From Saturnia japonica (lineage: Eukaryota; Arthropoda; Insecta; Lepidoptera; Saturniidae): 64,000 nucleotides of DNA. Below, piece after piece: positions 10,310-22,308 of this stretch. Position numbers and translations under genes: made by a program. Under the pieces are notes generated by a model, which searched no databases, was not told the DNA's origin, and was given only the letters and a program-made list of their open reading frames with translations. How positions within the stretch are numbered: position 1 is the stretch's first letter; each line of letters starts with the position of its first letter. The DNA is taken from positions 6,510,001 through 6,574,000 of the forward strand of contig CM065309.1 in NCBI GenBank assembly GCA_033032175.1. Reading direction: 5' to 3'.

Positions 10310-11910
10310 CATTTGTACTGTACAATTTATCAAAGAAAATTGGCCATAGTGGACTTATATAGATATATCTATAAATCTCAGCCGAATCGTTAGAAACCAG
10401 AGTGCATCTTGATAAAATCAAAAGAGCGACAACTTAAGAAAGACAAAGAATAAAGTAAAGGCATTATATCTAAATATCGGAAATGATGATGTCATTGATT
10501 ATATAAATATAATTTTTGTTGTCGTATTCTTAAAAATAATTACCTACGTTTTAAATTTAACTAATATTAATTTTGTACGTCATAAATACAAAGTTAGTTA
10601 TATTTTTGTAAATCTGTAAAAACAGATGACATCATGAGTTTCTAGTATCATTCTTCTAAGAGCTTGTAAAGATATTAGGTATAGCAGAATATTTGGGGCA
10701 TTCAGATTCGTCTTTCTTGTGGCGATAAAGCGTATCATTTATAGGTTTAGTTATTTTTAATAAACGGAATAACCGATGATAATAGTTGGGGATATTTTGT
10801 TTCTCATTTTTATATTTTTTTATTTAGCATTTTCAATAATATGTCATGAAAATATGTTTTCTTTGTTATTAACTAATGGGTAAAATTTAAGGTTATACCT
10901 ATATGCATAGGTAGTGTATACAGATTAATTTATCTGTAAATAAGAGATACCTTAATAATCGCAAGTATAATAAGTAAAAGTGTGTCTCATATTTTTCATT
11001 ATATCTACATTAAAACAAAATTTTATGTAAAATATACTTGAAGGTATTCAAATAGTTCGTATTTGTCCAATAAGCACGTTTTTGATGTTCTGGACTATCA
11101 ATAAAAATCTATCTTACCACTCAAATGTAGGTTATCAGAGCCTACAGAATATAATCCATTCAGTGGGTCGATCATGTTATTTGAAAATTGATTTGGAAAA
11201 TATTCTATTCATGTGAGAAGATTCAACGGTTTGCCTCAATAGCTATTCTACTATTGCTTGCTACCTAGAAACTCCAATTCTCCGATTATAAATCATTTTA
11301 CATTTCGGTTAATATAAATAACGCTTTTATATTATATTGTGTTCATATTTAGATTATTTTAAATTGCTTTTAAGGTGTATTTTCTGTTTATCTTTAGTGA
11401 AGAAATAATTGTTCCGAGCTAAATGCTTGCGGTAATCACGAAAGTTAATTTTGAAAAACTTAAACTTTCTATCTTTCAATAATTTCCGATAATTAGATAA
11501 ATTTAAACAATATAGCTAATTCTATAAAACGTTTAAATTAGTTTTAAAAAACCGTTTTGGTTTAATTAATTGGCTCGTAAATACTACTTTCCTTTATTTA
11601 TAACAGTCTGTTACTCAGGAAGTTATAATCAAAGTAATATATTACTGTATTTGCGCTTTAAAACAAAAAGTAAGTCACGTATTAAAAGTACCTCATTTTT
11701 AACATGCACACGGCTTTCAATTTGTTCCAAAGACTTTTTTTTTGCTTATATTAGATCGACTTATTGTTGTTATTATTGTACACAATACATCAACCATTGA
11801 CCTTTTAAATGCCATCCAATGAGAAATTGCATAATAATTCATGCACAAATTCTCATTAAATTCGTAACTATTTTTATTCTTACCAATTGTCGATAACATA
11901 ATTAAATCAA
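10310..11910. other. A+T-rich stretch, nothing recognised
   Basis: No gene, RNA or repeat relationship was recognised. Open frames near 11.6-11.9 kb are low-complexity on both strands. Confidence 0.5.
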
Positions 11911-11914
11911 ACTT

Positions 11915-12660
11915 AGCGGTGTGCCCGCGGCTCCGCACACGTAGATGTTACTACGCAGTAGTTATTTACATCCCGTAATTTATTTTTACTCATATTGTGT
12001 ACAATTCATATGCCGCATCAATTGAGGAATGGCATATATTTCCCGTGTACAATTTTCATAATAATTGGTTGTGCATTATTATTCTATTCCACGATTTCTA
12101 ATGTATTATTAACGAACCTTAAAACCTCTAAACTATGGTATGGTGTATACTTCCCATCTACAGAATTCGATCAGAATCGTTTGAGAATTGATGAAAATTT
12201 AATTTTTGATTTTTTCAAATGATTTCTTGAAGTAATTTTGACAATTCTTATAACCCATCATGTCAATATTTAGACTTTCCGTGTACAAAATTTAAAATTT
12301 TTGTTTTTTTTTTTAGATTCCTAAAAGTGTTATTGAACATTCTCATAGCTTATCATTCATGGAATGACTTCTACTTTCCATATACAACATTTTATCAAAA
12401 TCGATCAAGAATTAAAGAAAAAATATATTTTTTTTACGATTTCTATAACTATTAATAAAATTTCATATACCTTATCAATTGACCAATGACATAAGCAATC
12501 TGTATACAAAATTTCATAAGGATCGGACAAGCCATTTTTGACTTAAATCTGGACATATAAACAGACATATTAAATTGTTTTTTAATGGCATAATCGGGAT
12601 CAGTATTGTCCATATGCCTATCAGGAAATTTGGCCAAAAAAATTAACTGTAAAAACAGAG
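11915..12660 (+). repeat. interspersed repeat with internal imperfect tandem units
   Basis: It opens with GTGTGCCCGCGGCTCCGCAC and TACGCAGTAGTTATTTACATCC, the same opening as the repeat at 51254. Inside, a block of the form [T/C]CCGTGTACAAAATTTCAT...AATCG recurs in degraded form near 12047, 12150, 12278, 12375 and 12499, roughly every 100-130 bp. The end, AAGGATCGGACAAGCC...ATAAACAGACAT, is the usual tail style of these repeats. The 61-75 codon frames inside are not genes. Confidence 0.55.
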
Positions 12661-12883
12661 AACTACAGATTTGTTTATACAGACGAGCACCTATTTAGAG
12701 ACGATGTTATACACAAAATCTTCTTTTCACTCTTCAATTATTGTATACTAACATTCAACATTCAGTTTATTTTTATATCCTATAATTTAGACATCAATTT
12801 TAATCAGTCTCATCTAAAAATACAAAAAAAAAAATTTATGTAGATACTAAGGTACGCATGTATGAAGTTACATTTCTTTGGAG

Positions 12884-12990
12884 TAACAAAACAAAACTTT
12901 TCGGATAATTGTATCCCGCGTGCCAACATGATGAAGTTAGCCATCAATGATACTTTATTTTACTGACTTTTAATTTTTAATTGTTTAAAA
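12884..12990 (+). repeat. interspersed repeat, direct partner of 45024-45130
   Basis: GTAACAAAACAAAA and CATGATGAAGTTAGCCATCA, with the same spacing and a TTTTACTGACTTTTAATT end, also occur at 45024-45130. Short, non-coding, family unknown. Confidence 0.55.
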
Positions 12991-12994
12991 TAAA

Positions 12995-14000
12995 TTAACG
13001 TTAAATAAATAATCATTATTTTAATTTTATTAAACGCATTTTATAACGCACCTCTGTCAAAATATTCGCGCACAGCTCTTAATTTTACTCACTATTACGG
13101 GCCAAAAGAAGCTTAGCTTAAAAAAACTGAAGTATAAATGTGTTTATAACATAACATAACTTACCATCACGCCTGTATACCCGATGGGTTAGGCAGAGGA
13201 AGTTTAATTTCTTTTAAAATAAAAACTGGTAATAAACTCTTCACTGTTGTGGCTGGTTTTAGATTATAATAGCTTTACCAAATTTGAAGTGGTGACTGGT
13301 ATGAAGATAGCGCGGGGACTGGTCACCGTTTGGTTCTGTTGTTGGAATGTTTTGTACCTACTGTTATATGCATATAGTCATTTTAGGAAGCCGCAACGAA
13401 ATACTAATGTTTTATGCAAGAAACTAATTACACTTTCAAAGTTGAAGATTTTCGTGATTCGGAAAGATGGACCTTCACTTCACAGTGCTCTTTTACATAT
13501 CATATTCTGTTTGTGTCCGTAAAATTTCGAGCAAAACACGTCATGCGGTCAACGGGCAATCCCTTACTACCAACAACGGGAGTATTGCCTTAAATAATTA
13601 ATGAATACTTATAATAAATTCTGTTTTTAATTTTCCGCCTAACTGACGCCAAAAGTACAAAGGATAGTGATGTGACAATAATAAGATAATTTTTATCGAT
13701 GTTCATAATTTGTATAATGATAGACTTCTTGAGTTACTTGGTTTGATTTCTGGGTAGAGCCGTAATAAGACTAGAGGTGATTTTGGTTCGGATTTCGATA
13801 TTTGTATTAGCACATTGCTTAAAATATTAAAAACTAAATTAAATAATGTTTATTTATATTGCGCCATAAATTTTACAAATTTGTTTAAAATGTATGCGAT
13901 ATTAACCACAATTTTTTTACATAGGACGTGTGTTCAATTTCGTATTGAAAAATCATTCTTACAAGATATATTACTATAGTAAATCGAAAATATTATAAAA
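12995..14000. other. A+T-rich stretch, nothing firm
   Basis: A short ACGCCTGTATACCCGATGGG repeat-like motif stands at about 13170. A 91-codon frame at 13247-13522 begins at a TTG codon, has no family signature and is treated as chance. Confidence 0.45.
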
Positions 14001-14330
14001 TCTGTACATATAAAAAGCTTTGATCTGAATGACTGACGGATCAACGCACAGCCTAAACCGCTGATCGTAGAGACCTGAAACTTGGAGGGTGTGTTCTTTG
14101 TATTACGTGGGCATCCGATAAGAAAAGATTTTCCGAAATTCTACCCCTAAGGTGGTGAAAAGGGGGGCAAAATTTGTATGGGACAACTTGATTCCTTGGT
14201 CCAATCTACTACAAACTTTTCATAAACCTTTTTTAAAAGAATTGATGAAAGACATGTCTCGTATTTTATTGAAATTTATGCCCTAACGGGGTTAAAAACT
14301 GGTAGAAAATTATTTTGGCTGTGATTTGCT
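14000..14330 (+). repeat. interspersed repeat of lepidopteran type
   Basis: It contains the run GAATGACTGACGGATCAACG, CACAGCCTAAACCGCTGATC, TAGAGACCTGAAACTTGGAG and TTCTACCCCTAAGG, a block order I recall from repeats in many moth and butterfly sequences. It is non-coding, with approximate edges. No second copy is present in this window, so the call rests on memory. Confidence 0.45.
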
Positions 14331-14639
14331 TCGAAGTTGATATCAATACTCCTTAGTGCTTTTGATTTAGATTAAATTTTATTTTGACACATGGTTAAAC
14401 TCAATCCGATTTTATTCAAAAAAGGTTGAACTCACATAAAGACATAAGCAAATACTCTTTAAAATTGTAATGTCTCGAAAGTCACCATACTGTATTAGTA
14501 CATCATTTCAAGGTTTCTAAGCTTAAAGAGGTTATGCACTTTTAGGATACGGCCTCATAGGGAAGTAGAGTTTGAAATTTGAAATGGTAAGGACTAGAAC
14601 TTTATAAATTATACGAATTATTCCTTATTTAAAAAAAAC

Positions 14640-15300
14640 ATGTAAAATCTATACTAATACCAATAATATAATAATTCGGAAAAGTTTTTCGTTTGTTTGT
14701 TTGTATAAACACGCTAATCTCTGGAATTATCAGTCGGATTCGATTTTTAATATGATAGCCAGACTCACGAGGAATAGTATAGGTTATATAACATTAGGTT
14801 ACAGTTTCTAGCTAGCCTTAAATATTGATTTTTGTTACATAATACGTTTGCTTAGTGGTTAGTTATATGTATTAATAAAAAAAATATATAAAAAATATTG
14901 GCCATTAGTATATATATACATGAGCCACAATATGGTATTTTGCAATTATTTTTCTTGTTGAAGATTAAAAATTAATTTATGATCATTATTTTTAAGCATG
15001 GTTTATTAATCCTTACGAACAAAAGTTACTTCATCATAAAGACAATTTATCATGAAGATAAACTTCGTTTTATTACAGCTTGTTATTTGGACGCGTAGTT
15101 TGAGAGATAATACAAAATTCAAATTATTTAACACTCAGCTCGGTTTCTTTGCCTATAGTAGTTAGCGGCGCGAATGAACCGTGCGATGTGACCATCTGGC
15201 CGCCCGATTAAAATATTGTCTTTATTGAAGTATTATAAATTATCAATCTGTGATTTCTTCTAAATTATATGCGGGTGAAACCGCGGGGCACAGCTAGTAT
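14640..15300 (-). repeat. interspersed repeat with GGGCACAGCTAGT end
   Basis: On the minus strand it starts ACTAGCTGTGCCCCGCGGTT at 15298 and ends near 14640 with the degraded GTTTGTTTGTTTGTATAAACACG...CTCTGGAATTATC block. The repeat at 47040-47700 has the same architecture (GTTTGG...AACGCG...CAGGAACTACTGG at one end and a CAGCTAGTA end at the other). No coding sequence. Confidence 0.5.
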
Positions 15301-17405
15301 AATATAAATTAAATTGACATGACACATGGCACAATTAAAACATTTATTTTTACACATATTCTTAAAAGTTGAGTTTCTTTTTCTGACACGATTTTGAAAT
15401 TAATGCTTATTATTCTAATTATACCTTGTTCATCGTACGAAGACTTGCATGACGCATCCACAATACGCAAATTGTTACGTCGTGCAAATTATGACATTAC
15501 TTAAAACATGCATTTCGACTACCGATTATTATCATTATAAAATTATTATGACTCTGATAAACGTTGTAAAATCACTTTGCACTACGAAGTCCTAAATAAC
15601 TTCCTACATTTTCACTGCAGTAACACACAACAAAGAATATTGTTTGGAAGAATTATCCTCGTTGTTTGACGTCAGGCATTTAATAATTCAAATGTTCCGG
15701 ATTGCGATCTTAATTGTTGTTATAGTTTATTTTTGTTATTTTATTTACACAGCTTACACAACCCGTAATTGAATTAAAGCATAATCGTATTAACGATTAT
15801 ATTTAGCTCTAAAAAATAATCGGTAATCGTAAAATCAACTTATACTTTAAGTTTAAGCTACATCTCTAAAATAAACATTTGGCGTGTGTCATGCAAATCT
15901 TCAAACGATGCACAAGGAATAATTTGATATGTACGGAAATTCAAATGATTAGCATTAAAGAATTTATTTAATACCACGTGGATGCTTTTTACCTACATAC
16001 ATCCCTACACTACCTTTCACCAGATATACCGGGTATTTTAAACACAGCAACTAAGTGTATATAATTAAGTCCATCACCGCAAGCATTTACCGTATAGCAT
16101 TTAATGTGACAAAAATAATAAAAATATAACCTTATAGGAGGCTTCCTTTTTTAAAATTGTTATTTGTTTTATTTAATGTAGAATCATGCCTTTCAATGCA
16201 CAGGTTGGATGCATTGAAATATTCAAAAGAATTATAGTATTTTGAATATGTTCTTCTAAATGTTTTAATATCTATGACTTCAGTATAGGAACGAAGCGAT
16301 CGCATTTATACTTCTTCATTAAACGGATGTATTTTTTAGTAAAAATAGTAAATGTGATCATTTAAATAACATAAACTAAGATTACGCTATAACGTTACCC
16401 TATAAAATAATAGAAATAATTATCAGCAATCAGTTTATTGCATCGCAAATGCGTAACTGTATCCATAGAAAATTTCCGAGTTTGCCTGTTCAAGTAAAAA
16501 CTGCCTTCATACATACAAAAAGTGCATTTAAAGCACCATATAAGGCGATCAACAAAGCGTAAATGCCATGGCCAACAATCGTAACATCGTGATCGGTGCA
16601 ATTTTTTATCTCAATTTATGCCTTATTAAAACAATTTATTCGGTTTTGTTCTCGCATTCCACGGACGATTTACTTGCGTTGCGGTGCGGCATGTGTTTTC
16701 TTTTCTTCATCCGTTATTTTGCATTTTTTGCGTATGGTGCGTACCTACTGTTAGTGCAGATTTCAGTACCCATTTAGTGGTCACTTATCACAGTTTGTTG
16801 TTTTAATTTAACATAAATAAAAGTAACGTTTGTGAATACAGAGTTTATTTTTTATGAAATTTGTTATATCTATTTACCAAATACATAATCAAGTTAAATT
16901 ACATTATGCTATATATCCTAGTAGTAATTCTAGTTAGTCTTTTAACTTCTTCTTTTTCTAGTCTTAATCATATTTCAGATTTATTGAATATGCTTATTTA
17001 AAGGTTTTTTGAAAATGGTTACCGGGCAAAGAATTCCATTTTGAAATATCTGATTGAGTATAATTACTAATGTCTTTTTATTTTAAACACTTTCCAATAA
17101 TAAAATAAGCTAGTATAATATAAGGGAGTCAATTTTGGGACAATTCAAATATTAAAACTAAATTAAAATCCTTTTGTGCATTCATTATCTGATTTACTAC
17201 ATATTACTACTTAAAATCTTAAAAAGAGTTTTAATTCTATCAATTGTTAACACAATCAAACTGGAAGTATATTAGTATGTAGTAAATTACACAACCTATC
17301 GCAATTCTAAAACAAACGTTAATTTATATTATTTATATATAGGTACCCTTGTCAGTTGAAACTAGGGACAAATTATCGTGTAAATAAGTAATTAGATGAC
17401 TTTCC
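15301..17405. other. A+T-rich stretch, nothing recognised
   Basis: Frames of 68-69 codons near 16.4-16.8 kb overlap on opposite strands, show no family signature and are regarded as chance. No RNA gene was seen. Confidence 0.45.
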
Positions 17406-18050
17406 TGTTGTTAATTGTTCACGCGCCTCTGGAGCCTTTTTAAATATTCACAACTTGTTTGTTTTAACTGGCCCTGTTGCCTTAAATGTCACGCTTCAAA
17501 CAAATGTGAATTAGCTACGAAGAAATGTAAGTATATAAAATGTTTCGGGTATTGATCTCCTTTTCCCGAATACAAAATCAAATCAATTTTGTTCAATTTA
17601 AGCATTGGGAAGAAAATCGAATGAAGAAATGTCGGAATTACCACCGGTTAGTAACACATCCATGTTATCGAGAATAACTGCCATGTAGCTCTTTCAAGAT
17701 TTTGAATGTATATTTTCAATGCTAATCTGTAGAGAATAAAAATAGATGTTAATATGTATGAGATTGATAAACTCTAACAGCATTTCATTGATCACCATGA
17801 AAGTTGGTAGATCTGTGTTTTTTTTAATGGCAAAGGTTAATTTATCACGGAAAATTCAAACGGGCGTAGAATTCCATCCTATTGCGCCATAACTACAATA
17901 CATGGAATATCGGTTAAAGTGAATTACTTAATAAACATAGTATTGACCGCGTTGAGCAAAAATAGCGTTGTCTTTAATATATGTACTGTAATAGATACTG
18001 ATATAATATAGTCTGCAATATTGACTAAATATGGCTTTACAAAATTACTA
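17406..18050. other. non-repetitive stretch with a Cys-rich frame ending at a 5' splice consensus
   Basis: 17454-17526 can be read as a Cys-rich frame ending exactly at GTAAGT (17527-17532). No convincing 3' splice site precedes it. The remainder shows nothing. Confidence 0.3.
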
Positions 18051-18057
18051 CATATAG

Positions 18058-18350
18058 TCAATACGAGACATTAAACTTGCATACTTTTAAAGTGTTAGTA
18101 ATAAATGATTCTACTAGAAATGTATTAGATATTTCGTCGGCAAGCCTTCGAATAGTTAATCTCCTGTATGATCCAGCCATTTCTGTCGCTTTTTCCACGT
18201 TTTCGTCTGCTTTTGAGGTCGAAAGAGCGTCTTTAACTGTGTAATTTCCACTTTTAAATCGATCATACTGTTCGTAATCAGCCCTCAGAGTCATCATATT
18301 ATCACTATATACTAATTTTGATATTGATTACACTGGTTTTTTGAAAAAAA
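18058..18350 (-). pseudogene. mariner transposase N-terminal fragment
   Basis: The minus-strand frame contains YDRFKSGNY, then a polar linker, then SYRRLTIRRLADEIS and VESFITNTLK. This is the order found in the N-terminal DNA-binding region of mariner-type transposases (F-K-x-G ... R-R-L-T-[IV]-R-E-[IL]-A-[DE]-E ... S-[IV]-x-x-I-L-x-x-x-L-K-M). The usual GRP turn between the two helix-turn-helix halves is lost. The catalytic domain is absent and no terminal inverted repeat was found. It is a short dead remnant, distinct in sequence from the mariners at 40 and 58 kb. Identification rests on motif order only. Confidence 0.6.
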
Positions 18351-18770
18351 AATTGCAACTTCAAACTGAAAGTCAACGCGTTTTTCGAAAAACTTGATGC
18401 GTGATAAACGCGGAAAAGATAGTCTTACTCTTTTAGCTTTGCTCTTGCTTCTTTTCTCTTCTTACTTCTTTAAACTTGGCACTGATTATATAACAAGACC
18501 AGACTATCGAACTATTACTTTAAAATGACGTAGCGTCAGTAGTCGCATTTATAAAAGTTCATTCGATGTATTTTTTTGATATTAAGTGTACTATGCCAAG
18601 AGTTAATAGTTCCACTATCAATTGGAAAATGCCAATAGTATAAAAATAGTTACTTTCGAATAAATGTTTAATCCAGTATGAAGAAACTTATTATTTTAAC
18701 CATATTATTAATCAAAACAATTCTAATCCATATATCACCAATTAAAAATATAGTATTAAAAATTACGCAG
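18351..18770. other. A+T-rich stretch, nothing recognised
   Basis: No gene or repeat was recognised, apart from a possible branch-point word CTAAT at 18723-18727 upstream of the coding-like block. Confidence 0.4.
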
Positions 18771-18930
18771 ATTACAATACATTCTAAATATGGTCCGTGA
18801 AGTGTCAAGTGCCACTAATGTTAAGGTCGAGTTACACAACATGTTCCGCAGACGGCATGGCGGCTCAGCTCCGGCACGTGTCATCGACCGGGGCCCTCGC
18901 AGGCGCACAGCTTCTGACTCTGATACCGCA
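18771..18930 (+). CDS. coding-like block, possible last exon of a plus-strand gene
   Basis: The frame is open from before the AG at 18769-18770 to a TAA at 18928-18930. Read from the first in-frame ATG (18790) it gives MVREVSSATNVKVELHNMFR, a basic HGG turn, PARVIDRGPRRRTASDSDTA and stop. Composition, G/C-ending codons and the basic cluster followed by an acidic Ser/Thr tail are unlike the surrounding DNA. RRRTAS fits a basophilic kinase site. The 3' splice site is weak: the pyrimidine tract is poor and CTAAT stands about 45 nt upstream. No family is recognised. It could be a terminal exon of a gene whose earlier exons lie upstream, a transposon relic or chance. The 74-codon minus-strand frame across it is its shadow. 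Confidence 0.3.
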
Positions 18931-19670
18931 TAACTCTGATTCGCACTCAAATACCAAATAGAGAGCATGTACTGACTCACGCTAATTGAAACAGTTTCGT
19001 AACAAGTATTTGGGTTGGAGGAAAATATTGCTATTATTGAGCTATGTTGAAACTCGGTTTGTGAGATTTTAAATGGACCGTTACATATGCATCTGATAAA
19101 TCGACTGAGACTTGTTAGACTTGATCATAGATTCGTAACAATATGATATTACGAGAACGTATCTGAGAGTTGTATAAACTTTTGCAAGACTGAACGATAA
19201 TATTTCACCTTCACTGCAGATTAGCGGATCATGTAATCATAACATGTGCATGCATATACTATCTACAAATTTTGCTAAATGATTAGATTTGAAAACATCA
19301 AAAATATTATCATCTCAAAGTTTCTTGTTTGGTTATTTCCCGTGCGGGGTTAATTAGACACATAGTATATTTTTAGATAAAAATATTTTCATTTTGTTTA
19401 TTATATGACGGTACGAAGAAAAATAAAAACAAACTAACGAAGATTTAATAACAAGAAACAAACACTGGGATGAGACTTCAACCATCCACTACAGAGTTAC
19501 CGACGTTGTTTAAAAAATCTTGCCATTGACAGGAAAAATTTTAACACTCCAATACTGTAGAGAGAAAAGACTGCTTGCTTACATTTTTAGTTTAGTTAAT
19601 CAGCTACCGAACAGAGAAAATTGTATCAAAATCCGTCAAGAATTTAATATAGTTCAGATTTTTTATTCTT
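18931..19670. other. A+T-rich stretch, nothing recognised
   Basis: If 18771-18930 is a last exon, this would hold its 3' UTR, but no decisive polyadenylation arrangement can be named. Confidence 0.4.
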
Positions 19671-19674
19671 AACC

Positions 19675-19835
19675 CTCATCCTGTGCGGAACCCTTGCGGG
19701 TTATGGGATAAAATTATCCTATATGTTAATTTATAATATTTAGTTATCACTGTATAAAGTTTCATCAAAATCAGTACAGTACTTTTAGAGTGATACGTGT
19801 ACAAGGGGACAGACACACACACAACAATTCTATAT
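19675..19835 (+). repeat. tail fragment of an interspersed repeat
   Basis: GTGCGGAACCCTTGCGGG, then AAGTTTCATCAAAATCAGT, then a run of ACACAC and TATATA follow the usual tail order of lepidopteran repeats (AAGTTTCATC-AAATC, then GACAGAC-type words). Short and degraded. Confidence 0.4.
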
Positions 19836-19839
19836 ATAA

Positions 19840-20600
19840 ATATGTTAAGATAATCGATAATATTCGATTAATAAATTGGGCTAAGTTACAGTTTTTATAT
19901 GTATACAGATTATAATTATTTATATTATAATACTTTTTCTCTGATTTCGTTATATGGGGCCCGACCTCGCATTTCTTCGCCAAGTTAGTGTATCTTAGGT
20001 TGTCGGTTCCAGCGATTGGGCTTTTTTGAGGTTTCTTTTTATATTGTACCACAAAGTCGATGGCGCGGCGGGTGGCCTCTATATTTTTTGTAAAAGTAGG
20101 TAAAAAAAATTCTATGGCGTTTTTCAGTGATTTTTTCTCAAATTGGTGCAACTTAAACTTTTAAATTGTTTACATGTACTTTATTTATATTAATATAACG
20201 AATATTAACAGATTTAACCGCAATCGTTCAAGCTTCTTGTAAGGTTAATGTCGTTAGTGTAAAGATCAGAACCACGAACATAGTTACTGACAAATCTGTT
20301 TTCGAAAACATGACATGATTATTATACGCGCTAATTACCTTGCTTTGTACATGCTTATAATGGGAATTAAATTAATACTATCGAAAACAGACTCGTTTTC
20401 GGAATTATATACAGGGGGAATAAAACCAAGCAGTACTTAAAATCTTTTATCATTCAAATTAATTATTTAATTACCTTTGAAACATTTTGTTATGTTTGAG
20501 GTCGTCATTAAGTAATGTTTTATGCTTGATAAACCTAATCGTCTTAGCAACTGCAACAAAATTACTTATTAGAATTAGAACATGTTTAGTTTCCTATGCG
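19840..20600. other. A+T-rich stretch with one unrecognised minus-strand frame
   Basis: A 126-codon minus-strand frame (19771-20151) is open. It holds a moderately GC-rich part at 19955-20090, which reads ...IEATRRAIDFVVQYKKKPQ..., and then degenerates into low-complexity Asn/Tyr sequence overlapping a repeat tail. No family is recognised. A transposon remnant is possible but unsupported. Confidence 0.3.
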
Positions 20601-20609
20601 AATTATATA

Positions 20610-20785
20610 AATTACGTGGGCGACCGAGCTGCGCTCGGCGTCTTGTAGACAAGAAGAGAAAAACACCTATCTAGGTAAACTTGGAATGTAAAACATTATC
20701 TAAATGCAAAGTTTCATCGAAATCGTTGTAGCTGTTTCCGAGAAACCAATTACATACATACATATATAAAAGTAAAAGGTCATCT
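20610..20785 (+). repeat. tail fragment of an interspersed repeat
   Basis: GGGCGACCGAGCTGCGCTCG is followed by AAGTTTCATCGAAATCGTTG, CCGAGAAACC and a CATACATACATATATA end. This is the same style of repeat tail as at 19675, with a different head. Confidence 0.4.
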
Positions 20786-21104
20786 ATGATCACAATAACA
20801 CAACTTCTGCTTAATGACATTGTTTGTATTGTATTGTTTGTAGTTCGTGTCTTCCTAAATCAGGGACCGCCCTGGTCCATCCGCCGCTCTAGTACAAAAG
20901 ATCGCACTAAAAGCTGTATCATTGCAAACGAAATACACCTATACTGTGTACCTGCTCCGTCATATATTTGTATGACAAGAATTGCTCACTTAATATAATA
21001 AGATATTACATGCATATATTTTTTTCAAATCATATTATTTTTGAACCATTCATAATTTTTAAGTATTTTCTTATGTTTTATTTTCTAAGTTTATTTTTGC
21101 CTGT

Positions 21105-21488
21105 TATTATAAGTCTGTTTGTTCCGGGTAATCTCCGAAACGGTTGGACAGATTTTGACGGGACTTTCACTGATAGATAGCTGATGATATAGGAAGTAAC
21201 TTAGGCTACTTTTAATTAAAAAAAGAATTGGGGTTCCGCACTTGGTGAATCAATTCGGGCGCTTAAATGACTTATGCTGAGTAAACCATAAGAGATATAG
21301 CAAATTCATGTACTACATAATCATAGGCATTAAAAAGAACTACAATAAAGTCCGGGAGAGTATACATCTATCTTCTAATAAAAACCCAGAATAAGCATTT
21401 TTGTCCTTAAAATAGCCGGGAGCGGGGGAGCAAGATTCGAGCGAGCATTCTGTAGTCCACTTGAGCGAAGCCACGGGCACAGCTAGGA
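21105..21488 (-). repeat. interspersed repeat, inverted copy of the 5024/22309 family
   Basis: Read on the minus strand, it starts CTAGCTGTGCCCGTGGCTTC at about 21487. It continues with GGTTTACTCAGCATAAGTCA, GATTCACCAAG, GCGGAACCCCAATTC, TAGCCTAAGTTACTTCC and CGTCAAAATCTGTCC, and ends near the CCGGAACAAACAGACTT tail. Block order is the same as in 22309-22752. Confidence 0.6.
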
Positions 21489-21636
21489 TTAAATAAAAAC
21501 ATTCCTTTGAACTATTCTAATTTTTTTTTCATATCATTTTAATTCTCAATATGCATGTATTGTTTACAAATAGTACCACTGTTAACATGTTTACCATAAT
21601 TCAATTGAGTAAGTTTTTCCAATCAGAAAAGGATCG

Positions 21637-21945
21637 AGCGAGTCAATATCACCTACCCGGTTATACCCTATGGAATAAGAAATTAATTACAAACGGCCTA
21701 CTAAATACTAATTCGATTTATTAATGACTTCTCGTTAGTTTGCTAAAATGTGTCAAGTAAATTAGAAAACATAGAGTTTCTTTGATATCGTGAATAAGCT
21801 GTTAAATTATAAATTAGTGATGAATCTAAATATATATATAAATCTACCTATATGTACATTAAATTTAGTAATAGTATTTAGTAGGCCGTTTGTAATTAAT
21901 TTCTTATTCCATAAGGCATAACCGGGTAGGTGATATTGACTCGCT
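21637..21945. repeat. nearly perfect inverted repeat, 73-bp arms
   Basis: The left arm 21637-21709 (AGCGAGTCAATATCACC...) is repeated in inverted orientation at 21873-21945 with only two mismatches in 73 bp, separated by a 163-bp A+T-rich loop. The arms would form a long hairpin. The high identity suggests a recent origin. Either a foldback element (MITE-like) or an inverted duplication fits. An AT microsatellite abuts the right arm. The 61-codon minus-strand frame here is a by-product. Confidence 0.8.

Positions 21946-21947
<2 letters not shown>

Positions 21948-21979
<32 letters not shown>
21948..21979. repeat. AT dinucleotide microsatellite
   Basis: About 15 uninterrupted AT units directly follow the right arm of the inverted repeat. 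Confidence 0.9.
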
Positions 21980-21981
<2 letters not shown>

Positions 21982-22308
21982 TTTGTGTGCATCTTTTACT
22001 GATTCTATAATTTCAGAACGACTTGACAGATTAAGCTCATATTTTTACATAATATATTTTATTTATCGAGAGGATGGTTAATAGCTATCACAGAATCCGA
22101 TGCTAAAAGCTGGTGTCAGCCATTAAAGGGCAAAAGAGCAAAACAACGTTTGCCGGTCCAGCTGGTTTTAAATATAATATATTTATTTATTAAAACAAGA
22201 GCAAATAATTGTTTTACAAAACATGGAATAAAATCGTTTGGGCAGTCAGGTGTAGGTATTTACTATTTGTTGCGCTAAGGGTAGGTACATACACTTGTTT
22301 ATTTTATA

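Noticed and set aside
19771..20151. 126-codon minus-strand frame, among the longest in the window
   Set aside because: About half is low-complexity Asn/Tyr sequence that overlaps a repeat tail. The rest (with IEATRRAIDFVVQYKKKPQ) matches no family I know, so no function is given.
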